A DNA stretch of 64,000 nucleotides, taken from Cellulosimicrobium cellulans (GTDB taxonomy: Bacteria; Actinomycetota; Actinomycetes; Actinomycetales; Cellulomonadaceae). A model generated the notes under the pieces. The model had not been told where the DNA came from, did not search any database, and saw only the letters and a list, made by a program, of their open reading frames with translations. The stretch spans positions 1,046,464-1,110,463 of the forward strand of contig NZ_JAFGYF010000001.1 in the NCBI RefSeq assembly GCF_016921195.1. The letters are read 5' to 3'. Position numbers and translations under genes: made by a program. Below are positions 16,099-24,558 of the stretch, piece after piece. Each line of letters starts with the position of its first letter. Positions within the stretch are counted from its first letter, which is position 1.

Positions 16099-16508
16099 GC
16101 GAACCCAAGCCGCCCAGCGCCTACCTCCACGGCGACGGCCCCGAAGCGATCGTGATCGTGCCCGTACGGATCGCTGCCTGGCTCGCGACGAGAACCAACC
16201 TCTCGGCCGTCAGGATCAGCGCGCGCGGCACCGATCCTGAGGTTTACGCCGTGCTCGCCGCACTGCACCGCGGTGGGCTGCAGTGGCAGACCCAGGCCAG
16301 CGGAAGCGACCAGCGGAAGCAACCGGAAGTCCCGGCACCCTCGAAGTGGGTCAGCACCAGCACGGCCGCAGATCTCCTCGGGATCACCGATCGAGCCGTC
16401 CGCCTCGCGATCGAGGAAGACCGGCTCCCCGCCGAGTGGCACGGCCGCAGCTGGCGCATCGCCCGCACAGACGTCGAGCAATACCGAGCCGCACGACGGG
16501 CGGCCTGA
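16095..16508 (+). CDS. Element protein with C-terminal excisionase-type HTH
   Basis: 137 aa; ATG 16095 overlaps the previous stop. The N-terminal ~70 residues are a compact alpha/beta region of unknown type (EAIVIVPVRIAAWLATRTNLSAVRISARGTD). The C-terminal ~50 residues form an HTH_17 domain (WVSTSTAADLLGITDRAVRLAIEEDRLPAEWHGRSWRIARTDVEQY). It may be a regulator of the late part of the element. Last gene of the overlapping chain. Confidence 0.68.
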   Translation: MSEPKPPSAYLHGDGPEAIVIVPVRIAAWLATRTNLSAVRISARGTDPEVYAVLAALHRGGLQWQTQASGSDQRKQPEVPAPSKWVSTSTAADLLGITDRAVRLAIEEDRLPAEWHGRSWRIARTDVEQYRAARRAA

Positions 16509-16525
16509 TACGAGAGGCACTCCCA

Positions 16526-17131
16526 ATGGCCAGGATCCTCAGCGACAAGATCGAGAGCATCCGCCGGCGATACGCCGACAAGATCGAGAGCATCCGCAAC
16601 GACCGCACCCGCACCGACGAGTGGAAGACCGCCCAGCTCGCCAAGGTCTACCTCAACATCCACTCCCTCGTGGAGCAGGCCCAGGCCCGGGCGGATGCCA
16701 CGGAGCGGGAGACCCTACGGGACGCCCAGCACCGGGTGCTCGGCACGGTCGGCCTCAAGGGTGACAGCGCCTCGCTCGTCATCAGCCAGCGCGACGCGGC
16801 CGACCGAGCCGCCAACATCAAGACCGCGGACCAGGCACTCCACCTCCTCGGCCGGGCCAACGCCACCGGCGACCAGGTCCTCGCCCGGGCAATCGCAGCC
16901 GTCGCCCTGCGGAACGAGTGGGTCGAGGTGGCCAACGCGTTCCTCGCCGAGTACCCCGAGCTCAACGACCCGTTCAACCTGCTTTGGGCCAACGAGCACG
17001 GCCAGCCGTCCGGCCTCGCGCAGGAGATGTACCTCGAGTCGTCCGTCGCCTCGCTGCGACCGCGCGAGCTCGCAGGCATGGGCCTGTTCCATATTCAGCA
17101 CCTCGCGAACGCGGCCGAGGACGCGGCGTGA
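16526..17131 (+). CDS. Helical phage-type protein of unknown function
   Basis: 201 aa; ATG 16526 with GAGAGG about 8 nt upstream. The N-terminus holds two copies of DKIESIR 12 residues apart, then long amphipathic helices with coiled-coil character; the rest is Ala-rich helix ending LRPRELAGMGLFHIQHLANAAEDAA. Similar helical proteins are found in actinophage middle or structural regions, but I cannot name the family. Confidence 0.65.
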   Translation: MARILSDKIESIRRRYADKIESIRNDRTRTDEWKTAQLAKVYLNIHSLVEQAQARADATERETLRDAQHRVLGTVGLKGDSASLVISQRDAADRAANIKTADQALHLLGRANATGDQVLARAIAAVALRNEWVEVANAFLAEYPELNDPFNLLWANEHGQPSGLAQEMYLESSVASLRPRELAGMGLFHIQHLANAAEDAA

Positions 17132-17243
17132 TCGCACCCCACCGGGCGACCCCCAACCGACACCCCGTAGTACCGCCGGGGAGCTCTCTCGGTGGTGCGG
17201 AGGGTTCAAAACTCTCGGTTTCCGTTACACGAAGGGCCGAATC

Positions 17244-17435
17244 ATGCGGAGCTGGCAGACGTCGAAGGTCCGGAGAGGGGTGTGTCGGCGGTGTGGGATC
17301 CGGTTCGTCGGGTCGCTCGTCGGCCGGCCCCGCACGTGGTGCTCGGAGCGATGCCGGATCGCTGAGTGGCGTGCGTCCCGGGCGCGCGCAGTACGGAACG
17401 TGAACGTGGACAAGGAGGCCGCTCATGGCGGATAG
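17244..17435 (+). CDS. Small zinc-finger protein (CxxC...CxxxC)
   Basis: 63 aa; ATG 17244 with AAGGG upstream. RRGVCRRCGIRFVG...RTWCSERCRIAEWRASRA is a CxxC-x17-CxxxC zinc site in a very basic protein (many Arg), consistent with nucleic-acid binding. It resembles the small zinc-ribbon proteins in phage genomes between early and structural genes. Its 3' end overlaps the next tiny ORF. Confidence 0.6.
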   Translation: MRSWQTSKVRRGVCRRCGIRFVGSLVGRPRTWCSERCRIAEWRASRARAVRNVNVDKEAAHGG

Positions 17436-17511
17436 AACGATCATCAGCCCGCAGTGGCCGGTCCGGGTGGACCAACGTGCTGGTCAAACAGCCCGGATCG
17501 ACATGAGGTGA
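17425..17511 (+). CDS. 28-residue ORF, possibly a remnant before the tape measure gene
   Basis: ATG 17425 has an ideal AAGGAGG site 6 nt upstream. The peptide begins MADRTIIS and stops after 28 codons. The tape measure protein 50 nt downstream begins MADRSIVV, so the start may be a duplicated or rearranged copy of the same gene end. It could mark the deletion point where the phage head and tail genes were lost. Confidence 0.35.
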   Translation: MADRTIISPQWPVRVDQRAGQTARIDMR

Positions 17512-17563
17512 TCCGCGCTCGAGAGGGCATTCCTGGTGAACCCGGAGAAGAGAGGAATTAGCA

Positions 17564-20410
17564 ATGGCTGATCGCTCGATCGTGGTGCGTCTCCGTGCGG
17601 AAGTCGCGGACTTCAAGAGGTCGATGAAGGACGCGTCTGACAGCGTGCAGGGCGCGGTGAAGTCCACGGGCGACTTCGTGAGCAAGAACGAGCAGCACAT
17701 CAACACCTTGTCCAACGGGCTGGGGATCGTCGGTCTCGGCATGGCGGGCTTCGCCACTCTGGCCGTGGCGAAGTTCGCCGAGTTTGACGCCGCGATGTCG
17801 TCGGTGCAGGCAGCGACTATGGAGTCTACGGACAGCATGGCGCTTCTTCGTGAGGCCGCGATCCAGGCCGGCGCAGACACCCAGTACAGCGCGACAGAGG
17901 CCGCTGGCGCTATCGAGGAGCTCGCGAAGGCTGGCGTGTCGACTTCTGACATCCTCGGCGGCGGTCTGACGGGCGCCCTGAACCTGGCCGCTTCGGGCGC
18001 GATCGATGTTGCGTCCGCTGCGGAGATCGCCGCGTCGGCCATGACGCAGTTCGGTCTGTCGGGCGAGGACGTGACGCACATCGCGGATCTTCTCGCGGCT
18101 GGCGCCGGGAAGGCGCAGGGTGGCGTCGAGGACCTTGGCATGGCTCTCAACCAGGCGGGCCTGGTTGCGTCCCAGACCGGCCTTTCTATCGAGGAGACGG
18201 TCGGAGGTCTGACCGCATTTGCTGCGGCTGGCCTCACGGGATCGGACGCGGGGACGTCGTTCAAGACGATGTTGCAGTCGCTGACCCCGTCCTCCAGGGA
18301 AGCGGCCAAGCTCATGGAGGAGCTCGGCATCTCTGCGTACGACTCGCAGGGGAACTTCATCGGCCTTGCCGAGTTCGCTGGCGTTCTCAAGGGCTCGCTG
18401 TCTGAACTGTCGGTCGAGCAGCAGAACGCCGCTATGAAGACGATCTTCGGAGCCGACGCGGTGCGCGCCGCGAGTGTTCTCTTCCAGGAGGGCGAAAGCG
18501 GGGTCCGTGAGTGGATCGCGGCGGTCGATGACCAGGGGTACGCGGCCGAGCAGGCCGCGATCCGGATGGACAACCTCAAGGGCGACCTCGAAGGCTTGTC
18601 CGGGTCTTTCGAGACTCTCCTCATCCGCCTCGGGGAGGGCGCGGACGGTCCTCTGCGAGGCCTTGTTCAAGGGCTCGACTCCGTTGTCGACGCGCTCGGG
18701 GGGATGTCGCCGGCGGCGCAGGGCGCTCTGCTGTCGATCGTCGGTGGAGGGGGCCTGGTCGCCCTGGGGGTTGCCGGGCTGGGCAAGCTCGCGGTCGGGG
18801 TGAACGAGGCTCGGCTGGCGTTGCAGGGCCTCAACATCTCGGCGAAGACGGCCGGCATCACTGTCGGGGTGATGGGCACCGCTCTGGGCGTGGCAGGAGT
18901 CGCACTGGCCCTGTGGGCGCAGAACGCGGCAGAGGCTCGCGCACGGACCGAGGCGCTCAAGACGACGCTAGACGAGTTCGGCGAGACGACCGAGGCGACG
19001 ACCGCGTCTCTCAACGACACGCTCTCCCAGGACCAGCGCAACTGGCTCGACAAGCTTCTCGGCCGCGACCCGGTGACCGCGATTGATCTTGCGAAGCGTA
19101 TGGGTCTGACGGTCAAGGACCTAACGGACTACATCGTTGGACAGGCCGACGCGATCGACCGGGTGAACGACGCCTCGACGAAGTACCTCGACTCTGGGTC
19201 CTTTCTCGAGGTCGACGACCGCATCGCGGACGTGAACCGCCTCACGAAGGTCCTAGACGACCAGGCAGCATCCCTGTCGCTGGGGCAGAAGGAACAACTC
19301 CAGAAGGCGGAAGCCGACAAGGAAGCGGGGATCGCCGCTCAAGGGGCCGCTGAGGCAGCCGCGGAGCACACAGCCGCCGTCCAAGCGGACGCCGAGGCGC
19401 TGCGGCAGTGGATCGAGGACACCGCCGCGGTCCACCAGAGCTTCATCGACCTCGGTGGTGCGTACCAGGGCGCGATCGACGCGAATCGGGCTTTCGCGAA
19501 GTCCACGGCCGAGGCCACGTCGTCGTCCGAGGACTCGTGGGAGGACTTCTACGACGGGCAGTCGGTTTCGGCGGAGGAGTACATCACTCAGCTCCAGAAC
19601 CAGGTGGCAGCGCAGGAGGCTTGGGCGTCGAACATGACGAACCTGTCGTCGCGAGTGAACTCGACGATGACGGGCGACATGCAGACCGCGGCCAACGCGA
19701 TGATCGACGAGCTGCTGCAACTTGGGCCCGAAGGTGCCGCGGCGGTGCAGCTGCTCAACGACATGTCCGACGCGGAGTTGGCCGAGGTCGTGTCGCTGTA
19801 TCAGCGGAAGGGCGCCTCGTCGGGTGCGCAGTTCGCGGCCGAGATCAACAAGACTCGCCCGAACCCGATCCCGGTTGGTGTGAACATGGATCCGGCCTAC
19901 CAGGGCGTGGACACGTTCATTGCTATCGCGTCCCAGAAGACGCTGACGATCCAGGCCAGGGTTGCGGCTGACCCGAACTTCAACCCTGCGTCGTCGCCTT
20001 ACATGATCCCGCGCGCTGAGGGTGGCCCGATTCCGCTGGGACTTGGGACGCCCGGCAAGGACTCGGTGCCGGTTCTGGCGATGCCTGGTGAGCACATGCT
20101 CACGGTGGAGGACGTGGACAACCTCGGCGGTCACGCTGGGGTGTTCGCGCTGCGGCAGGCCGCGAAGTCTGGGCTGCGTGGGTTCGCTCAGGGCGGCCCG
20201 GTCGCACCGACGCCGTACATGTACCAGCAGGCAGCGTCTCCTGCGCCGTCGGCCCTGTCGTCGCAGCGCATGGACGTCTCGGCTTCGGCTTACTTCACGG
20301 ACGCGCAGGTCGCCGTGCTGGCGGCTGCGTTTGCGCAGGGTGCTGCGCGGTCGTCGTCGGCGGCGTTCTCGGCGTCTGCTCGTGATCTCAAGGGGAGGCG
20401 GCGGGTGTGA
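17564..20410 (+). CDS. Phage tail tape measure protein, TP901 family
   Basis: 948 aa. The conserved TP901 core occupies about residues 60-350 (FAEFDAAMSSVQAATMEST...LREAAIQAGADTQYSATEAAGAIEELAKAGVS...LMEELGISAYDSQGNFIGLAEF...GADAVRAASVLF). A hydrophobic segment follows at ~370-440 (GGGGLVALGVAGLGKLAVG, GVMGTALGVAGVALALWAQ), then a coiled-coil region. The C-terminus is Gly/Pro-rich. In siphophages this protein sets tail length and enters the host envelope. It is the only recognisable virion gene in the element. It uses more T-ending codons than flanking genes, so its origin differs. An AGAGG site precedes ATG 17564. Confidence 0.9.
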   Translation: MADRSIVVRLRAEVADFKRSMKDASDSVQGAVKSTGDFVSKNEQHINTLSNGLGIVGLGMAGFATLAVAKFAEFDAAMSSVQAATMESTDSMALLREAAIQAGADTQYSATEAAGAIEELAKAGVSTSDILGGGLTGALNLAASGAIDVASAAEIAASAMTQFGLSGEDVTHIADLLAAGAGKAQGGVEDLGMALNQAGLVASQTGLSIEETVGGLTAFAAAGLTGSDAGTSFKTMLQSLTPSSREAAKLMEELGISAYDSQGNFIGLAEFAGVLKGSLSELSVEQQNAAMKTIFGADAVRAASVLFQEGESGVREWIAAVDDQGYAAEQAAIRMDNLKGDLEGLSGSFETLLIRLGEGADGPLRGLVQGLDSVVDALGGMSPAAQGALLSIVGGGGLVALGVAGLGKLAVGVNEARLALQGLNISAKTAGITVGVMGTALGVAGVALALWAQNAAEARARTEALKTTLDEFGETTEATTASLNDTLSQDQRNWLDKLLGRDPVTAIDLAKRMGLTVKDLTDYIVGQADAIDRVNDASTKYLDSGSFLEVDDRIADVNRLTKVLDDQAASLSLGQKEQLQKAEADKEAGIAAQGAAEAAAEHTAAVQADAEALRQWIEDTAAVHQSFIDLGGAYQGAIDANRAFAKSTAEATSSSEDSWEDFYDGQSVSAEEYITQLQNQVAAQEAWASNMTNLSSRVNSTMTGDMQTAANAMIDELLQLGPEGAAAVQLLNDMSDAELAEVVSLYQRKGASSGAQFAAEINKTRPNPIPVGVNMDPAYQGVDTFIAIASQKTLTIQARVAADPNFNPASSPYMIPRAEGGPIPLGLGTPGKDSVPVLAMPGEHMLTVEDVDNLGGHAGVFALRQAAKSGLRGFAQGGPVAPTPYMYQQAASPAPSALSSQRMDVSASAYFTDAQVAVLAAAFAQGAARSSSAAFSASARDLKGRRRV

Positions 20411-20742
20411 CGCGCGTACACCTCGACGCGGCGATCCGGGAGGCAACGCGCTTCCGAATCGACGTCGACATGTGCGTCTCACGATGGCAAACAGCGCTCC
20501 CACGAGGCGCCATCGACGCAGTACTTGCCCGGGGACCTTCGCCTCGCGCTGAGCCTCAACGCGCGGTCAACACCTGACGCTCAGGCATGGGCGGCGAGGG
20601 GGCGATCAAGGAACTGGACCGCGAACCCGAAGGCACCGGATGGGGACCTGGCATCGACCCGTTCACCTGGTTCCGACCACTCGTCGCCCCCCGCATGACG
20701 CGACCTCATGCCCCAACCCCCTGCCGAAGGGCCGGCGCATGA
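20407..20742 (+). pseudogene. Remnant of a phage structural gene downstream of the tape measure gene
   Basis: A GTG at 20407 overlaps the tape measure stop and opens a 56-codon ORF (VTRVHLDAAIREATRF...) ending at TGA 20575. The same frame reopens from ATG 20587 to TGA 20740 (MGGEGAIKEL...GIDPFTWFRPLVAPR). Both halves have coding-like third positions. The simplest reading is a tail gene that lost its middle, leaving its two ends fused with an in-frame stop. A strong terminator overlaps its end. Confidence 0.4.
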
Positions 20743-20752
20743 GGTCGCGTCA
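20696..20752. terminator. Large hairpin, bidirectional terminator
   Basis: TGACGCGACCTCATGC and its exact reverse complement enclose a 25-nt loop. It lies between the rightward phage genes and the convergent secreted-protein gene and can serve both. Confidence 0.8.
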
Positions 20753-20759
20753 GCTTGGC

Positions 20760-21683
20760 CTAGAAGTAGCTCTCGCAGGCGATGCCGTCGCCGTCGCCGT
20801 CCAGGCCGAAGACGTCACCGTAGGCGGGGTAGTAGTAGTTGAACTCGGCCTGCGCTGCGGCCTGGCTCGGGTAGTCCTTGCAGTCCTTGTCCTTGGGGCG
20901 TGCCGGGACGTTCTTCACGGTCGGGTTCGGGCGACCCATAGCGGACCACTCGGCGTAGTTGATCGCCCGGTTGAGCCCGGGCCCGGCGTAGTAGATCGTC
21001 GAGGACCCGTAGTTGCGGTACACCTGGTCACCGGTGACCCGGTTGACGACCTTCGGGGTGGGGAAGCCCTCGGCCTGCCACTCGTTGTACCCCAGGCGGT
21101 AGCCCTGACCGGCGGACAGGTTCGTCATGCGCACGATCGTGGAGTCCCACGAGTACTTGATGAAGCCCTCGTTCCACCGGTCGACGTAGGGCTTGAACCC
21201 GGTGTTCTGCCACTCGTTGTACGTGAGCTTGTGGTTCACCCCGCCGTTGGGCTCCTCGATGAGGATCTCGGCCGAGGTGCCCCACTTGTACACGTAGGAG
21301 CCCTCGATCCAGCCGGCGTTGCGCGGCGCGGGCTTGCCGGCGCGCTGCCAGTCGGCGTACCCGAGCTCGTCCCACAGCCACAGGTTCGGGTCGGCCGGGT
21401 CGAAGAACGTCACCGCGTGGATCGTGGGCGCCCAGGAGTACTTCACAAAGTCCGTCGGGGCCGCCTTCGGCGTCGGGAAGCCCTCTGCGGCCCACTCGTT
21501 GTAGGTCATGGGGTAGATGCCCCCGACCGTGGAGTCGACCTTCCAGATCTCCCCGGAGTACTTCGTCAGGTAGTTCCCGTCCGGGATCCACTGTGCGCTC
21601 GCCGGAGCCGCGGCACCGACCGCGACCGTCAATCCCAGCGCCGCCGCGGCAACCGCCGCGGATGCCTGCTGCCACTTCTTCAT
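20760..21683 (-). CDS. Secreted repeat protein with C-terminal Excalibur domain (lysogenic-conversion candidate)
   Basis: 307 aa. A Sec signal peptide (KKWQQASAAVAAAALGLTVAVG...ASAQ) is followed by five repeats of ~45-50 residues, each ending in a Y(N/A)EW or YADW motif, a short run and FPTPK/KPAPR-like residues. The C-terminus DVFGLDGDGDGIACESYF is an Excalibur calcium-binding motif with its paired Cys (DCKDYPSQ). ATG 21683 is preferred because AAAGG lies 8 nt upstream. It is transcribed against the phage genes between its own promoter and a terminator, the position of a moron. It probably acts at the cell surface; the ligand is unknown. Confidence 0.8.
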   Translation of the reverse strand: MKKWQQASAAVAAAALGLTVAVGAAAPASAQWIPDGNYLTKYSGEIWKVDSTVGGIYPMTYNEWAAEGFPTPKAAPTDFVKYSWAPTIHAVTFFDPADPNLWLWDELGYADWQRAGKPAPRNAGWIEGSYVYKWGTSAEILIEEPNGGVNHKLTYNEWQNTGFKPYVDRWNEGFIKYSWDSTIVRMTNLSAGQGYRLGYNEWQAEGFPTPKVVNRVTGDQVYRNYGSSTIYYAGPGLNRAINYAEWSAMGRPNPTVKNVPARPKDKDCKDYPSQAAAQAEFNYYYPAYGDVFGLDGDGDGIACESYF

Positions 21684-21875
21684 GTGCATGACCTTTCGCG
21701 CGGGTGGAACCGCTCCCCCCGCCGCCCGCAGCATCCCCGCCCGTGCCCAGGTACGCCAGTACCTGAGACCAACCCGTAACCAGACTTCACCCGGCCCTGA
21801 CGAGGGTCCTGGACACAGATCGCGGGACCCTCGTCTTCTAGGCACGCAGTTATGCGATTCGTCCAGGGAGGGACC

Positions 21876-22349
21876 GTGATCGAGGAACCTGTCGAACCGC
21901 GCACACCGTGGTGGAAGCGTCTGACCGTCCCGCAGAAGGTCGCCATCGGCCTGGCTGTGGTGGTGCTCGTCATCATCGTCGCCACCCTCGCGACAGCGCC
22001 CGCGCGCAACGCCGCCGCCGATCGCGAACGTGAAGAACGAGTCGCAGCTCTCGTCGCTGCCTTGAGCCCGCGTGAGGTCGTGTACGAGGTCGAAGGTGAC
22101 GGCCGCTACTTCGACATGACCGCCGAGACACCGACCGGCACCACGCAGGCGTCGCCCGACCTCCCACTGCGGCTCAAGTCTGGAGGGCTCGTCACTCACG
22201 CGTTCGACCCGGGGTCGTTCGTCTACATCTCGGCACAGAGCAAGGACGGGCGCACGATCACCTGCCGCATCACGGTCGACGGACAGGTCATATCCGAGAA
22301 CACCGCTACCGGGCAGTACGCCATCGCGACGTGCAAGGGCAGTGCGTAG
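21876..22349 (+). CDS. Single-pass membrane protein with MmpS-like extracellular domain
   Basis: 157 aa; GTG 21876 with GGGAGG 4 nt upstream (ATG 21852 is possible but poorer). One membrane helix (VAIGLAVVVLVIIVATLATA) is followed by a ~100-residue domain: VVYEVEGDGRYFDMTAETPTG, LPLRLKSGG, VYISAQSKDGRTITCRITVDG and ENTATGQYAIATC. This is the pattern of MmpS-type beta-sandwich accessory proteins, with the two Cys in the same places. MmpS proteins normally work with MmpL transporters, absent here, so its role in the element is unclear. Confidence 0.75.
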   Translation: MIEEPVEPRTPWWKRLTVPQKVAIGLAVVVLVIIVATLATAPARNAAADREREERVAALVAALSPREVVYEVEGDGRYFDMTAETPTGTTQASPDLPLRLKSGGLVTHAFDPGSFVYISAQSKDGRTITCRITVDGQVISENTATGQYAIATCKGSA

Positions 22350-22396
22350 GCCCCCCACATCCGGTGACTGTTGGTGCGTCCCGGCAGACTTCGACC

Positions 22397-22912
22397 GTGA
22401 TCCAGTGGGGAACTGTCGGCGAGTGGGTCGGTGGCGTAGGAGCCATCATCGGTGCGGGCGTTCCGCTCATGCTCTACCTGGTCGAGCGACGGGAACGGAT
22501 CGCCGCGCAGGCCGAGGCCAAGGTGCTGCGGGCAAACGAGGTCGAACGAGCCAGACAACAGCAGGCGCGGCGCATCAGCGTGTCCTTCACCTGGCGAAAG
22601 GCAGATGCCTGGCACGGCATCAACTACTTCGCCGTCCTCTCCAACGGCTCGGATCTGCCGGTCCAGAGGGCTGCGCTCGTATCGACCAGTCCAAAGGGCG
22701 ATCGCATCGTCGCGCGGTGGGGTGTTGTAGGCGCTGGCACGCACGAAGCAAGTCTCTTCTGGCATGCCACCAGGACATGGCCGTACAGGCTCGTGTTCGT
22801 CGATGACAACGGCGCGTGCTGGGTTCGGCGCTCGACGGGGGAGCTCGAAGAGACTGACGCCACGGCGTTCGAGGGCATCCCCGAACTCACGTTGGACGAC
22901 GTCGACGACTGA
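22397..22912 (+). CDS. Membrane-anchored protein of unknown function
   Basis: 171 aa; GTG 22397. A membrane helix near the N-terminus (VGEWVGGVGAIIGAGVPLMLYLV) is followed by a charged coiled-coil (ERRERIAAQAEAKVLRANEVERARQQQARR). A soluble ~100-residue beta-rich domain follows (ISVSFTWRKADAWHGINYFAVLSNGSDLPVQRAALVS). Such small helix-plus-coiled-coil proteins are frequent cargo in actinobacterial elements. I do not recognise the domain. Confidence 0.68.
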   Translation: MIQWGTVGEWVGGVGAIIGAGVPLMLYLVERRERIAAQAEAKVLRANEVERARQQQARRISVSFTWRKADAWHGINYFAVLSNGSDLPVQRAALVSTSPKGDRIVARWGVVGAGTHEASLFWHATRTWPYRLVFVDDNGACWVRRSTGELEETDATAFEGIPELTLDDVDD

Positions 22913-22932
22913 CCGGTCGTTAGGATCGCCGC

Positions 22933-23355
22933 GTGCGCCAGCGGATCACTCCGAACAGCCTCGCGGCCGAACTCGGCGTCTCCGCGTCGATCGTGCGCCG
23001 GTGGTTGCGTGAGCATGTTGACCGCGCCGGCGAGACCGGCCCGTGGCTGATCGACGATGACCTCGCCGCTCGAGTCCGCGCCCACTTCGCTTCTACGGCC
23101 GCCGTGCGCGCTGGACGCCCCGCCGTGTGCACCGCCGACGAATGCGATCGGGCCGCGGTCGCGCGAGGGCTGTGCCGGATGCACTACAACCGGTGGGACC
23201 GGCACGGGTCGACCGAGAAGCTCGACGGCGCGGACCACCAGCGCGCGAAGACGCACTGCCCGTATGGCCACCCCTACAACGAGGACAACACGATCGTGTA
23301 CCCCTCGGACGGGAGGAGGCGCTGCCGCGCGTGCCGGCGCGGAGCAGGGGAATGA
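22933..23355 (+). CDS. HTH plus zinc-binding (HNH-like) phage protein
   Basis: 140 aa. The N-terminus is a helix-turn-helix (NSLAAELGVSASIVRRWLREHV). The middle has CTADECDRAAVARGLCRMHYNRW and the end CPYGHPYNEDNTIVYPSDGRRRCRACRRG. The spacing of these Cys/His groups resembles the zinc half of HNH proteins in actinophages, but no full His-Asn-His catalytic set is visible. A TAGGAT -10 box (22921-22926) ends 6 nt before GTG 22933, so it is probably leaderless with its own promoter. Confidence 0.7.
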   Translation: MRQRITPNSLAAELGVSASIVRRWLREHVDRAGETGPWLIDDDLAARVRAHFASTAAVRAGRPAVCTADECDRAAVARGLCRMHYNRWDRHGSTEKLDGADHQRAKTHCPYGHPYNEDNTIVYPSDGRRRCRACRRGAGE

Positions 23356-23509
23356 GATATGCCCTGAGCGGAGGCCAGCCCCGGTGTAGCATCTGCCCGC
23401 AACGGGTGTCTCGCATCGAGGGGCCGAGGGTGAACTTCCTCAGCGTGGCTTGCACGCGCCTCTCGGAGGACGCGAGTATCGGCGCAGGTTGGTCACGGAG
23501 AGGATGCTA

Positions 23510-24139
23510 GTGGCTGTAATTCGAGTACCAGAACGTCACCGCGACACCCTATTGGAACTGGCCTCCCTTGACCCGGAGGCTATCGCAAACCTGCGCGTCC
23601 GATTCGACGCAAGCGCGCCGAATCGTGAGGCCCTGACAGAGGCAGTGGGCGAGATTGTCGGGGAGCCCTCTGACGCGATCGAGTCGCTTCTGGCGTTGAC
23701 CTCCGTGCGACTACTTAACGACATGTCGGTGGAGCGCCTAGCAATCGAATTGTTCGACGCTCTGGGAGATCCTCGGGCCAAAGGTGACCTGCGTCCGGTC
23801 CTTTCTAGCCCTCGCTTAACTGAGAGTGCCAGGCTATACGAACTTGCATCCGCCTGGGAGCGCGGCCTGCAGGACTTCCAGGTTGTAAATGATGTGAGAC
23901 CGGTGTTCGGCGACGGGTCGGCCATTGAGGGCGTAATGCTGTCCCAAAAGGCGATTCTCACGTACTACGAATCGGGGAGCAGTAAGGACATCGTGTTCGA
24001 AGTCGATCTCCGCGACTTGAAGAAATTCCAGAATCGCGCGGCGCGGGCGCTTCGCGAGGCCGAGGAAATCAAGCGTGTGATGAGCGATCGCAATCTAAAG
24101 GTGCTTACGCTCGAAGAGGAGTCCACAGAGGATGACTGA
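23510..24139 (+). CDS. Unknown protein, gene 1 of a lower-G+C three-gene cassette
   Basis: 209 aa; GTG 23510 with GGAGAGG 6 nt upstream (ATG 23504 is too close to the site). The N-terminal two-thirds is helical (HRDTLLELASLDPEAIANLRVRF). The C-terminal part reads DVRPVFGDGSAIEGVMLSQKAILTYYESGSSKDIVFEVDLRDLKKFQNRAARALREAEEIK, a beta-strand region followed by a helix. From memory this faintly resembles the COMM-like domain of some bacterial accessory proteins; treat that as unproven. Many A/T-ending codons separate it from flanking genes. It overlaps gene 2 by 8 nt. Confidence 0.7.
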   Translation: MAVIRVPERHRDTLLELASLDPEAIANLRVRFDASAPNREALTEAVGEIVGEPSDAIESLLALTSVRLLNDMSVERLAIELFDALGDPRAKGDLRPVLSSPRLTESARLYELASAWERGLQDFQVVNDVRPVFGDGSAIEGVMLSQKAILTYYESGSSKDIVFEVDLRDLKKFQNRAARALREAEEIKRVMSDRNLKVLTLEEESTEDD

Positions 24140-24557
24140 GTTAGCCACTTGGGATCGACGGACAGCGGCGCGGCCGGCGCATTGGCTAGTTCCGGATGTG
24201 CCTTCGCTCGACGAATCTGCATGGGAAGCCCCTGGGCCGCGTCGACGGGCTGGCGGGGAGACGGGTGTCAGGGACGATGCTCGCCGTCGGCGATTGAGCG
24301 ATACTGCGCTGCAGATCCGGGAGCGCTTGGCTGTGTCGAAAGCGGACTGGACCCGCCTTTCAACACTGGCACTCGAACTTGATCTCCCTGAATTTTATGT
24401 AGCCGCAGCTCTTGAGAGGCTGGGGGATGACGTACGTCGACCGGTTGGTGCGCAAGAGGACGAGCAAGACTGCTTTCGGCTCTCTGCCCGCGGGCTGACC
24501 TTCGGGGAGCGTCTTCGAATTCTAAAGGCTCGGGTGGGCCGCTACCCTCTGGTGTGA
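24132..24557 (+). CDS. Possible winged-helix protein, gene 2 of the three-gene cassette
   Basis: 141 aa; ATG 24132 overlaps gene 1. The first ~55 residues are Pro/Arg-rich and probably flexible. The rest could form a winged helix: DTALQIRERLAVSKADWTRLSTLALELDLPEFYVAAALERLGDDVRRPVG, a wing with DCFRLSARG, and a final helix. No family recognised. Tight coupling to genes 1 and 3 implies a joint function. Confidence 0.65.
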   Translation: MTELATWDRRTAARPAHWLVPDVPSLDESAWEAPGPRRRAGGETGVRDDARRRRLSDTALQIRERLAVSKADWTRLSTLALELDLPEFYVAAALERLGDDVRRPVGAQEDEQDCFRLSARGLTFGERLRILKARVGRYPLV

Positions 24558-24558
24558 C

